Origin: WHTX01 sp038255145 | GTDB lineage: Bacteria > Actinomycetota > Acidimicrobiia > Acidimicrobiales > CAIXPF01 | Assembly: GCA_038255145.1 (NCBI GenBank) | Contig: JBBSLP010000109.1 | Span: 1-9,473 of the forward strand | Length of the DNA: 9,473 bases | Direction of reading: 5' to 3' | In this document: piece after piece, positions 1 through 5,747 of the stretch | Layout: each line of letters opens with the position of its first letter | Numbering within the stretch: position 1 is the first letter of the stretch | Program-made: the position numbers and the translations under genes | The notes under the pieces: generated by a model | Told to the model about the DNA's origin: nothing | Database searches by the model: none | The model's input: the letters and a program-made list of their open reading frames with translations, nothing else

Positions 1-80
1 CGACGCGCCCACCTATCCAAGGTCTTGCGCTCATCACCGCTCAAGACGATATCCACGGTCGGCCGACCACGACGCGCCAT
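1..80 (-). CDS. IS630-family transposase, N-terminal fragment (cut by window edge)
   Basis: This is the start of a DDE transposase that would catalyse cut-and-paste movement of the surrounding element. Only 26 complete codons are visible, starting MARRGRPTV and continuing with LSGDERKTLDRWARR. That acidic-basic helix ending in RWARR matches the N-terminal helix-turn-helix region of IS630-family transposases. The ATG at 78-80 is preceded on the minus strand by GGGAGGAG six bases upstream, an excellent ribosome binding site, so the start is well supported. The catalytic DDE domain lies outside the window, so intactness cannot be judged. The family call rests on my recognition of the N-terminus. 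Confidence 0.75.
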   Translation of the reverse strand, partial: MARRGRPTVDIVLSGDERKTLDRWAR

Positions 81-184
81 GCCAGGCTCCTCCCGTCAGG
101 GGTTCTACCAGGCACAACGAGACCACGCCGCGAAAATTCCCAATCATCAAGATTTCTTCGGCGCTTCAGCCTTCCGGGACACTA
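1..184 (-). mobile_element. IS630-family insertion sequence, 5' end only (runs off the window)
   Basis: The first 26 codons of an IS630-type transposase read leftward off the window edge. The region ahead of the start codon (81-182) is less GC-rich than the rest, with an AT-rich patch near 133-158. Read outward-in on the minus strand, the probable element tip is TAGTGTCCCGGAAG starting at 184, and the flanking bases form CTAG (182-185). IS630/Tc1-mariner elements insert at TA and duplicate it, often within CTAG, so 183-184 is the likely target dinucleotide. The boundary is inferred, because the opposite end and its inverted repeat lie outside the window. Confidence 0.7.
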
Positions 185-245
185 GGCACCGGGGGGGGCT
201 GGCAGGATGTGACCGACGTCCACCTGCCCGAGGAGCAACGAAGAC

Positions 246-641
246 ATGGGTCACATCCAGCTGGTGGAGGAGTTCGTCGAGGCGTGGCACGAGCGTGACC
301 TCGACCGCATCGTCGGCTTCCGGGCCGACGATGTCGAATACCACAACGTCCCCGGCGAGCCCATCTTCGGCCTCGAGGGTACGCGGGCCTCCCTGGCCCA
401 CCTGTTGGGCATGATCACCGGGCTGCGGTGGGAGGTGCTCAACATGGCCGAGACGGCCGACGGCACCGTGCTCTACGAGAAGATCGAGAACTACGAGATC
501 AACGGCGTGTGGGTGGCGCTGCGCTGCATGATCACCCTCGAGTTCGACGACGACGACAAGATCGACAAGTGGCGGGCCTACTTCGACCTCGGCCGCTGGA
601 AGACCGAGATGGTGCGGGCCAAGGCCGGTCCCGTCGCCTAG
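246..641 (+). CDS. NTF2-fold protein, limonene-1,2-epoxide hydrolase / SnoaL-like (131 aa)
   Basis: A small cone-shaped alpha+beta protein of the NTF2/SnoaL superfamily, closest in pattern to limonene-1,2-epoxide hydrolase (LEH), which opens epoxides with a water held by Tyr, Asn and an Asp-Arg-Asp triad. Visible are Y32-x-N34 followed by VP (as in LEH), an EKIE stretch at 78-81 where LEH has E-R-x-D, and WRAYFDL at 109-115 containing the conserved Asp114. The catalytic Arg and Asp thus appear replaced by Lys79 and Glu81, which could preserve the charge pattern or signal a non-hydrolase role. Length is normal for the family. A GAGGAG site (230-235) lies ten bases before the ATG. The gene converges on the acyl-CoA dehydrogenase with a 15-bp gap and starts about 60 bp from an IS630 end. 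The substrate is unknown; residue equivalences are from memory of the family. Confidence 0.75.
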   Translation: MGHIQLVEEFVEAWHERDLDRIVGFRADDVEYHNVPGEPIFGLEGTRASLAHLLGMITGLRWEVLNMAETADGTVLYEKIENYEINGVWVALRCMITLEFDDDDKIDKWRAYFDLGRWKTEMVRAKAGPVA

Positions 642-656
642 GTCACGTCGTACAGC

Positions 657-1883
657 TCACAGCGGCAGCTTGCCCGTGGCCGAGCGGGTGGTGCCGTGGT
701 CCTTGTAGGCGGCGATGGCGATCTGGGCGATGCGCATCTTGTGCACCTCGTCCGAACCGTCGACCAGGCGGGCCGAGCGGATGGAGGTCATCTGCTTGGC
801 CAGGGGGGTGTCGGTCGAGTACCCCAGCGCCCCGTGGACCTGGATGGCCCGGTCCACGATGCGCCACAGCGTGTTGGCCACGTGGAACTTGGCCATGGAC
901 GACTCGTTGCGGAACTCCATGCCCTGGTCGATCAGGTACGCGCAGTGCAGCACCATGAGCTTGGCCTGGTAGAGCTCGAGCACCGAGTCGGCGATCAGCC
1001 ACTGGATGCCCTGCTTCTCGGCCAGCAGGCTGCCATGGGCGTAGCGCTCGATGGCCCGCCCGATCATGAGCTCGAGGGCACCCTCGGCCTGGCCGATCCA
1101 GCGCATGCAGTGGGCCAGGCGGGCCGGACCCAGGCGGTACTGGCCCAGCAGGTGGCCCTGGCCCCGCCCCCCCAGCATCTGGCGGTCGTGGACCCGCACG
1201 TCGTTGAGGCGGATCTCGCAGTGGTTGTGGCTGCCCGACATGGTGGCGATGTCCCGCACCACCTCCCACCCCTGGTCAGGTAGGTCGACGAGGAAGGCGG
1301 TGTTGGCCGCCTGGGGCAGGTCGGGGTCGTCCTCCGTGCGGGCGATGACGATGGCGAAGCGGGCGCCCCGGGCCCCGGAGATGAACCACTTGTGCCCGTT
1401 GATGACCCATTCGTCGCCGTCCTGGTAGGCCCGGGTCTGGATGAGGGTGGGGTCCGAACCGGCCACCTCGGGCTCGGTCATGGCGAAGCACGACCGGGTG
1501 CGGGCCTCGCAGAGGGGGCGCAGGTAGCGCTCCTTCTGGTCGTCGGTGCCCCAGTGCAGCAGTGTGTGCATGTTGCCCTCGTCAGGGGCCTGGGCGTTGA
1601 GCACCAGGGGGCCGATGCGGGTGCGGCCGGCTTCGGCGGACACCGCGGCCATGGCCACGTGGCCCAGGCCCATGCCTCCCCACTCCGCCGGCATGTGCGG
1701 CAGCCACAGACCCTGCTCACGGGCCTGGGCCCGCAGGTCGACGATGGCCGCCTTCCACTCGTTGCGGCCCCACTCCTCGGCGTCGGCCTTGGCCTCGGCG
1801 GGGCGCACGACGGCGTCCATGAACTCGCGCACCTCGGACCGGATGGCCTCGACGTCGGCGGGGAAGCTGAAATCGACGGCCAT
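657..1883 (-). CDS. Acyl-CoA dehydrogenase, ACAD10/11-like (408 aa)
   Basis: A full-length flavoenzyme that oxidises an acyl-CoA at the alpha-beta bond in the cytoplasm, passing electrons to ETF. The helical N-terminal domain is followed by the FAD-binding signature CFAMTEPEVAGSD (132-144) and GHKWFISGA (163-171). The C-terminal helical domain has AHCMRWIGQAEGALE (257-271), QVHGALGYS (348-356) and DGSDEVH (375-381). The HCMR-x-IG-x-AE-x-ALE and DG-x-DEVH patterns resemble the ACAD10/ACAD11 subgroup rather than short-chain dehydrogenases. GGAGG lies six bases before the ATG. It is last in a minus-strand cluster, 19 bp after an APH-type phosphotransferase. In ACAD10/11 these two activities are fused and act on 4-hydroxyacyl-CoA through a phosphorylated intermediate. 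A similar role here is inference; the acyl-CoA dehydrogenase call is secure. Confidence 0.93.
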   Translation of the reverse strand: MAVDFSFPADVEAIRSEVREFMDAVVRPAEAKADAEEWGRNEWKAAIVDLRAQAREQGLWLPHMPAEWGGMGLGHVAMAAVSAEAGRTRIGPLVLNAQAPDEGNMHTLLHWGTDDQKERYLRPLCEARTRSCFAMTEPEVAGSDPTLIQTRAYQDGDEWVINGHKWFISGARGARFAIVIARTEDDPDLPQAANTAFLVDLPDQGWEVVRDIATMSGSHNHCEIRLNDVRVHDRQMLGGRGQGHLLGQYRLGPARLAHCMRWIGQAEGALELMIGRAIERYAHGSLLAEKQGIQWLIADSVLELYQAKLMVLHCAYLIDQGMEFRNESSMAKFHVANTLWRIVDRAIQVHGALGYSTDTPLAKQMTSIRSARLVDGSDEVHKMRIAQIAIAAYKDHGTTRSATGKLPL

Positions 1884-1902
1884 CTGCCGCCTCCGTTCTG
1901 TG

Positions 1903-2955
1903 TCACGTCAGGAGATGGAGGGCACGTTCCTGCAGGCTGCCGGCCGACTGGCCGATGCGTTCCCACAGTGGGTCGTGGCGCTTGCCCCGGCGGTGCAGGC
2001 TGAGGTTGAAGCCGGTGATGATGGCGAACTTGTAGGCGGCCAGGGCCCGGAACCAGCTCAGGGCGGGTAGTGGTGCCCCCCAGGCCCCCTCGTACATGGC
2101 CACGAGCTCGGCCGCCCGGGGCATGCCCTCGGGCACGGCCCCCTCGTGGTTCCAGGCTGGGGGGTCGTTGAAGGTGGCCATCCACCCCACGTCGTTGAGG
2201 GTGGCGCCGATGCCGCACAGCTCCCAGTCGAGGACGGCCTGCAGCTCACCGCTGGCGCTGAAGTACAGGTTGCCGAACTGGTAGTCGCCGTGGAACAGGC
2301 CCACGGGGGCGTCGGCCGGCAGCTGGTCCAACAGCAGCTGGCGCAACCGGGGTACGTGGAGCAGCACCTCGGGATCAGCGGCCTTGTCCACGAAGCGGTC
2401 CCAGCGGGTGACGTCCTCGTCGAGGGCCACCGGCGCACCCAGGTAGGCGCAGCTGTCCTGCCAACGGACCCGGTGGATGTGGGCCAGGGCGGCCATGGCC
2501 TGCTCGGCCATCAGTCGACGCCTGGTGTCGGCCAGCTCGAGCACCCAGCCCGAACCCCCCATGCCCACCACGTTGCCCCCCTGGAGCTGGTCGACGACGA
2601 AGTACGGGCGCCCGAACCAGCGCAGGTCGTCCTCACTACCCCCGTCCTCGCCCTCGCCCCCGGCCCAGCGCACCCGGCAGTGGGGGACGGCGCTGCCCTC
2701 CAGCGTCCGCAGGGCGGTGACCTGACGGGCCATGTCGGCCGTGCCCTTCCAACGCACCCCGGGCGCGGGCAGGCGCAGGAACCACCGCTCCGTCCTCGTC
2801 GTGCCCGGAGCCGTGCCCCGGCTGGTGACGGCGAAGCCGTAGGCGAACCCGGCGTGGCCGGGCATCTTGGTCACCTCGGACACCACGGCGGCAGGGTCGT
2901 CGTAGCGGTCCCGGACGAAGGGGTCGAGGCGGGTGGTCAGCTCGTCGAGGTCCAC
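1903..2955 (-). CDS. APH-family phosphotransferase (350 aa), probable hydroxyacyl-CoA kinase partner
   Basis: A protein-kinase-like-fold small-molecule phosphotransferase of the APH/choline kinase family. The C-lobe carries the catalytic loop HGDYQFGN (222-229; Asp224 as base, Asn229 as metal ligand) and the metal-binding DWE (243-245), followed by GIGATLNDVGW. The N-lobe has the usual beta-strands, with WFLRLP near 58-63 likely around the ATP-binding region. The start is GTG at 2955; its GAGG lies eight bases upstream and overlaps the stop codon of the crotonase gene, so translation is probably coupled. Position between a crotonase and an ACAD10/11-type dehydrogenase argues against aminoglycoside resistance. 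It suggests phosphorylation of a hydroxyacyl-CoA, as described for LvaA in Pseudomonas levulinate catabolism and for the kinase domain of ACAD10/11. The substrate is inferred from context only. Confidence 0.9.
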   Translation of the reverse strand: MDLDELTTRLDPFVRDRYDDPAAVVSEVTKMPGHAGFAYGFAVTSRGTAPGTTRTERWFLRLPAPGVRWKGTADMARQVTALRTLEGSAVPHCRVRWAGGEGEDGGSEDDLRWFGRPYFVVDQLQGGNVVGMGGSGWVLELADTRRRLMAEQAMAALAHIHRVRWQDSCAYLGAPVALDEDVTRWDRFVDKAADPEVLLHVPRLRQLLLDQLPADAPVGLFHGDYQFGNLYFSASGELQAVLDWELCGIGATLNDVGWMATFNDPPAWNHEGAVPEGMPRAAELVAMYEGAWGAPLPALSWFRALAAYKFAIITGFNLSLHRRGKRHDPLWERIGQSAGSLQERALHLLT

Positions 2956-2965
2956 GCGCCGGGCC

Positions 2966-3844
2966 TCAGCTGTCGGCAGCGGGCTTCTTGGCCGCGGCCC
3001 GGATCCGCCCAGCCCCCTCGGGGTCGACCATCATGCCGAAGCGCTGGCTGTTGTGGGAGTGGCCCAGGTGGTGCAGGCCGAAGGCGGCCTGGACGGTGTT
3101 CCACATGCCCATGTTGTCGAGGGCCTGGTTGACGCTCATCTTGGCCAGCTTGAGGCCCATGAGGGGCTGGCGGGCGATCTTGGACGCCATGTCCAGGGTG
3201 TAGGCCTCGAGCTCGTCACGGGGGACGACCTCGTTGACCATGCCCAGGCGGTGGGCCTCGGCCGCGCCGATGGCGTCGCCGGTGAACAGCATCTGCTTGG
3301 CCTTGCGGGCCCCGACCTCGTAGGGGTGCACGAAGTACTCGTGGCCGTTGACCCCGAAGGCGACGACGGGGTCGGAGAAGCTGGCGTCGTCGGCCGCGAT
3401 GACCAGGTCGAAGGGCCACACCAGCATGAGCCCGCCGGCGATGACCTTGCCCTGCACCGACACGATGGTGGGCTTGGGCAGGTTGCGCCAGCGCCAGCAG
3501 AAGCCCAGGTAGAACTCCTGCTCGGCCGCCATCCACCCCTCCTGGCCCGGGGCGGACCACGAGTCGTAGGGGCCCACGGGGTCGAAGTCACCCTGGGTGG
3601 AGGTGTCGCGCAGGTCGTGGCCGGAGGAGAAGTGCTTGCCGTCCGCGGCGATGACGATGACCTTGATGGCGTCGTCGCGCGACGCCCGGTCGAAGGCGGC
3701 GTTGAGCTCGTAGAGGGTGCGGCGGTCCTGGGCGTTGGCCATCTCGGGCCGGGCCAGCACGACCCGGGCCACGCCCTCGGCCGGTTCCTCGTAGCGGATC
3801 CGGGAGAACTCGCCCGCGGTCTGGTCGCCCTCGATGTCTGACAC
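2966..3844 (-). CDS. Crotonase / enoyl-CoA hydratase-isomerase family protein with atypical active site (292 aa)
   Basis: A crotonase-fold protein acting on a CoA thioester. The oxyanion-hole segments are present: HFSSGHDL (71-78) and GKVIAGGLML (132-141), followed by FDLVIAADDASFSDP (145-159) and the LFTGDAIGAAEAHRLGMVNEVV stretch typical of the family. Aligned by eye with rat enoyl-CoA hydratase, the two catalytic glutamates (Glu144 and Glu164 in the rat enzyme) correspond to Met140 and Val160, so a standard hydratase reaction is doubtful. His168, Glu169 and His173 lie near the expected pocket and could substitute. The start is GTG at 3844, with AGGGGG six bases upstream. It is first in the lipid cluster, ten bases before the phosphotransferase start. 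Family membership is clear; reaction and substrate are not. Confidence 0.9.
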   Translation of the reverse strand: MSDIEGDQTAGEFSRIRYEEPAEGVARVVLARPEMANAQDRRTLYELNAAFDRASRDDAIKVIVIAADGKHFSSGHDLRDTSTQGDFDPVGPYDSWSAPGQEGWMAAEQEFYLGFCWRWRNLPKPTIVSVQGKVIAGGLMLVWPFDLVIAADDASFSDPVVAFGVNGHEYFVHPYEVGARKAKQMLFTGDAIGAAEAHRLGMVNEVVPRDELEAYTLDMASKIARQPLMGLKLAKMSVNQALDNMGMWNTVQAAFGLHHLGHSHNSQRFGMMVDPEGAGRIRAAAKKPAADS

Positions 3845-3886
3845 GTGCGTCCCCCTGGTCGTCCTACGAGCTGCCCGGCTGGCGAC

Positions 3887-3942
3887 CGGCCGAGCGGCGG
3901 CCGACCCCGGCTAGCGGCTGGGCTGCGGGTCCCCGACCCGCA
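3887..3942 (-). terminator. Two hairpins around the end of gene C, possible weak terminator
   Basis: On the minus-strand transcript an 8-bp perfect stem with a three-base loop (3924-3942) sits just before the gene C stop codon. A second hairpin, CGGCCG-AGCGG-CGGCCG (3887-3903), lies just after it in the 66-bp gap before the crotonase. Neither is followed by a U-run, so this is not a classical intrinsic terminator. It could attenuate transcription between the MoxR operon and the lipid genes, or be a by-product of high GC. Confidence 0.25.
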
Positions 3943-4933
3943 CGGCCCCGGACCTTAGCGAGCCCGCCGCCGACGGCGCCCCTTCCACCTCCCGTTGCAC
4001 GTCAACCGCCCCGCCCACCGCCCCGCCCACCGCCCCGCCCATCGCCACGGCGGGCTCCCCGGCCACGACCTGCTCCGTAGACCGGCTGGGCAGGTCGACC
4101 ACCTCGGCGACCAGGGCCAGACGGCCGCGGCGCCCGGGCACCCAGTGGGCGGCGAGGTGCGGTCCCGCTCCTCCATGGTGGCCGTCGCCGGCGGAGGGAC
4201 CAGGCCCCGGGTGCAGCACCAGCCAGCCGTCCACCTCGGCCCGGCCGTGGGCCCACACCGTGGCCACCCAGTCGGCGGGGACCTGGAGGCGGGCCCAACC
4301 GCCCCGCTCCCCCACCTCGCCCGTGGCCCCGGGGCGCTCGTCCGCCGTCGCCGCCGTCCAGCGCACGTCGAGGTGGGAGGCGGCCAACTCGTCACCACCG
4401 GCGGCAGCCAGGCTGCGACGCAGGGCGGGGACCAACAGGCTGGCCACCACTGAGGCAAGCGACGGGTCGGGTCGGGCCCGGCCGTCGACCGGGGCGGGCC
4501 GGCGGCGGGCGGCGGCCACCAGGGCAGCCAGGGCCAGGCGGCGGCGGAACGGGGTGGGCAGCGCCCGCAGGGCGTCGAGGCGGCGTTCGGCCACCAGGGA
4601 CGAGCCCCCGGGCGCGGTGAGGACGTCGCCCTCGGCCGACCACAGCACCAGGGGCCCGGCGTCGGCCAGCTGGCGGCGGCAGGCGTCGATGACGTCGAGG
4701 CACGCCGGGGCCCGCCCGCCCATGGCCACCAGCGCGTGTTCGGCCCCGAGGTCGTGGTCGACCAGTCGCAGGCGGCCCCGGTCCCAGGTGATGTGGTGGG
4801 TGCGGCCCTGGCAGTGCACCGCGGCCACGGCGGCGTCGAGCCCCTGGTACCAGGCCCGGGCCCTTCGGTTGGTGGTCGCCGGCCTCCCGACGTGGGCGGC
4901 TCCGGGGGTCGACCCGGTGGTCGACCCGCTCAT
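3911..4933 (-). CDS. Protein C: unknown, MoxR/VWA-associated paralog family (340 aa)
   Basis: I do not recognise a named family. The protein shares an ungapped N-terminal block with two other proteins here (4930-5730 and 8234-9190). In C the invariant residues are Cys41, His46, Trp50, Gly53, Leu55, Leu57, Asp59-His60, Ala64-Glu65, Gly72-Gly73 and Cys78. A second shared block begins at Trp222 (W-V-x2-V-x3-G-x-A). Between them is an Ala/Arg/Leu-rich, probably helical region; the tail holds a GGAV repeat and is low complexity. The first 27 residues are Ser/Thr/Gly/Arg-rich and not conserved. The ATG at 4933 overlaps the stop of protein B as ATGA, implying translational coupling; no clear ribosome binding site is visible. 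No signal peptide or membrane segment is seen. It is last in the MoxR-VWA-B-C operon. Existence is supported by paralogy; function is unknown. Confidence 0.8.
   Translation of the reverse strand: MSGSTTGSTPGAAHVGRPATTNRRARAWYQGLDAAVAAVHCQGRTHHITWDRGRLRLVDHDLGAEHALVAMGGRAPACLDVIDACRRQLADAGPLVLWSAEGDVLTAPGGSSLVAERRLDALRALPTPFRRRLALAALVAAARRRPAPVDGRARPDPSLASVVASLLVPALRRSLAAAGGDELAASHLDVRWTAATADERPGATGEVGERGGWARLQVPADWVATVWAHGRAEVDGWLVLHPGPGPSAGDGHHGGAGPHLAAHWVPGRRGRLALVAEVVDLPSRSTEQVVAGEPAVAMGGAVGGAVGGAVDVQREVEGAPSAAGSLRSGAVRVGDPQPSR
4005..4040 (-). repeat. 12-bp tandem repeat, three copies, in gene C
   Basis: Three perfect head-to-tail copies of ACCGCCCCGCCC (plus-strand reading). They sit in frame and give a Gly-Gly-Ala-Val repeat in the tail of protein C. 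The unit is a multiple of three, so copy-number change would lengthen or shorten the tail without a frameshift. The segment lies after the last block shared with the paralogs and is probably a flexible linker. Confidence 0.85.
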
Positions 4934-5730
4934 CGGCTGGTGCGGACGCGCCACCACAGGGCCGACCGGGGCACCGACGGCGCGTCGGCGGCCCTGTCGA
5001 GGACCGTCCACCCCCGGGCGGGGTCGCGCCGCAGCACCAGGGTCTCGACCGTGGGGCTGGCCTCCAGGCCCTGGTCCGCGGGCCAGTGCAGCACGGTGGC
5101 GGTGACGCACCCACCGGCCCGGTCGGCGCCGGCCACCTCGACCACCAGGCCGGCATCGAGTCGGGCCAGGCCCCGGGCGGCCACCTCCAGGAGCCAGGTG
5201 GGGCCCGTCGACAGCTCGACGCGCACCCGGCCCGGGCGCACCTCGACCTCCAAGGCGCTGTCCTCCCCCGGTTCCAGGGGGTGCAGGGTCAGCTCGACCC
5301 GGGAGCCGGCCACGGGGCGACGGTGGGGGGCCACCGCCGCGGCCAGGGCCAGACGGACCTCTTCGAGCAGTTGGCGGTGCAGGCGCGGCAGCTCACGGCG
5401 GTCGAGCGCGCCCGTGCGCCAGGCCCGCAGCCGTCGGGCCAACCGGGCTTGATCGATGGCCGGCTGCAGGGCCGCGGGCAGGGCGGGGTCACGGCGACGG
5501 AAGCCGACCCGCTCGCGGTCCTCGGCCACCGCCTTGCGCCACGCCGTGAGCACGGCCAGGCACGGCGCGGGCTCGCCGCCCAGGGCCTCGAGCACGGCCT
5601 CCGCCCCCAGGTGGTGGTCGTCGAGGACCAGGTGCCCCCAGCGCCACGACACGGTGTGGCGGCCGCCGTGGCAGTCCAGCTCGGCCACCTGGGGCGTGAC
5701 CCCCCAGGCCCAGGTCGGCTGGGCGGACAC
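4930..5730 (-). CDS. Protein B: unknown, MoxR/VWA-associated paralog family (266 aa)
   Basis: The smallest member of the three-protein family. The N-terminal block has Cys20, His25, Trp29, Gly32, Leu34, Leu36, Asp38-His39, Ala43-Glu44, Gly51-Gly52 and Cys57, at exactly the spacing found in A and C. The second block is W179-L-L-E-V-A-A-R-G-L-A, followed by beta-like segments ending near TVLHW (212-216). The middle is Arg/Leu/Ala-rich and probably helical. Unlike A and C it has no Gly-rich insertion, so it may be the minimal form. The GTG at 5730 is chosen because GAGGAGG lies ten bases upstream, overlapping the end of the VWA gene. A CTG overlapping the VWA stop is too close to that site, and extending further upstream would only cover VWA coding sequence. 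The ATGA overlap with C implies the two are made together. Function unknown. Confidence 0.8.
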   Translation of the reverse strand: MSAQPTWAWGVTPQVAELDCHGGRHTVSWRWGHLVLDDHHLGAEAVLEALGGEPAPCLAVLTAWRKAVAEDRERVGFRRRDPALPAALQPAIDQARLARRLRAWRTGALDRRELPRLHRQLLEEVRLALAAAVAPHRRPVAGSRVELTLHPLEPGEDSALEVEVRPGRVRVELSTGPTWLLEVAARGLARLDAGLVVEVAGADRAGGCVTATVLHWPADQGLEASPTVETLVLRRDPARGWTVLDRAADAPSVPRSALWWRVRTSR

Positions 5731-5747
5731 GACGCTCAGCCCTCCTC
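5728..5747 (-). promoter_or_regulatory. Ribosome binding site and GTG start of protein B
   Basis: On the minus strand GAGGAGG (5747-5741) lies within the last codons of the VWA gene, ten bases before the GTG at 5730-5728. It is the strongest Shine-Dalgarno match in the operon and fixes the start of protein B, whose open frame otherwise continues upstream to 5847 inside the VWA gene. Confidence 0.65.

Noticed and set aside
1903..2955. Aminoglycoside resistance phosphotransferase
   Set aside because: The APH fold is shared by many kinases. Position between a crotonase and an ACAD10/11-like dehydrogenase favours a CoA-thioester metabolic role.
2933..3841. Plus-strand open frame opposite the crotonase
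   Set aside because: Composition is Gly/Val/Leu/His-rich shadow sequence. The minus strand has clear crotonase motifs and a ribosome site.
4934..5110. Upstream extension of gene C to 5110
   Set aside because: It would overlap most of the end of protein B and adds Arg/Gly/Pro-rich sequence with no match in A or B. ATG 4933 forms a clean ATGA junction.
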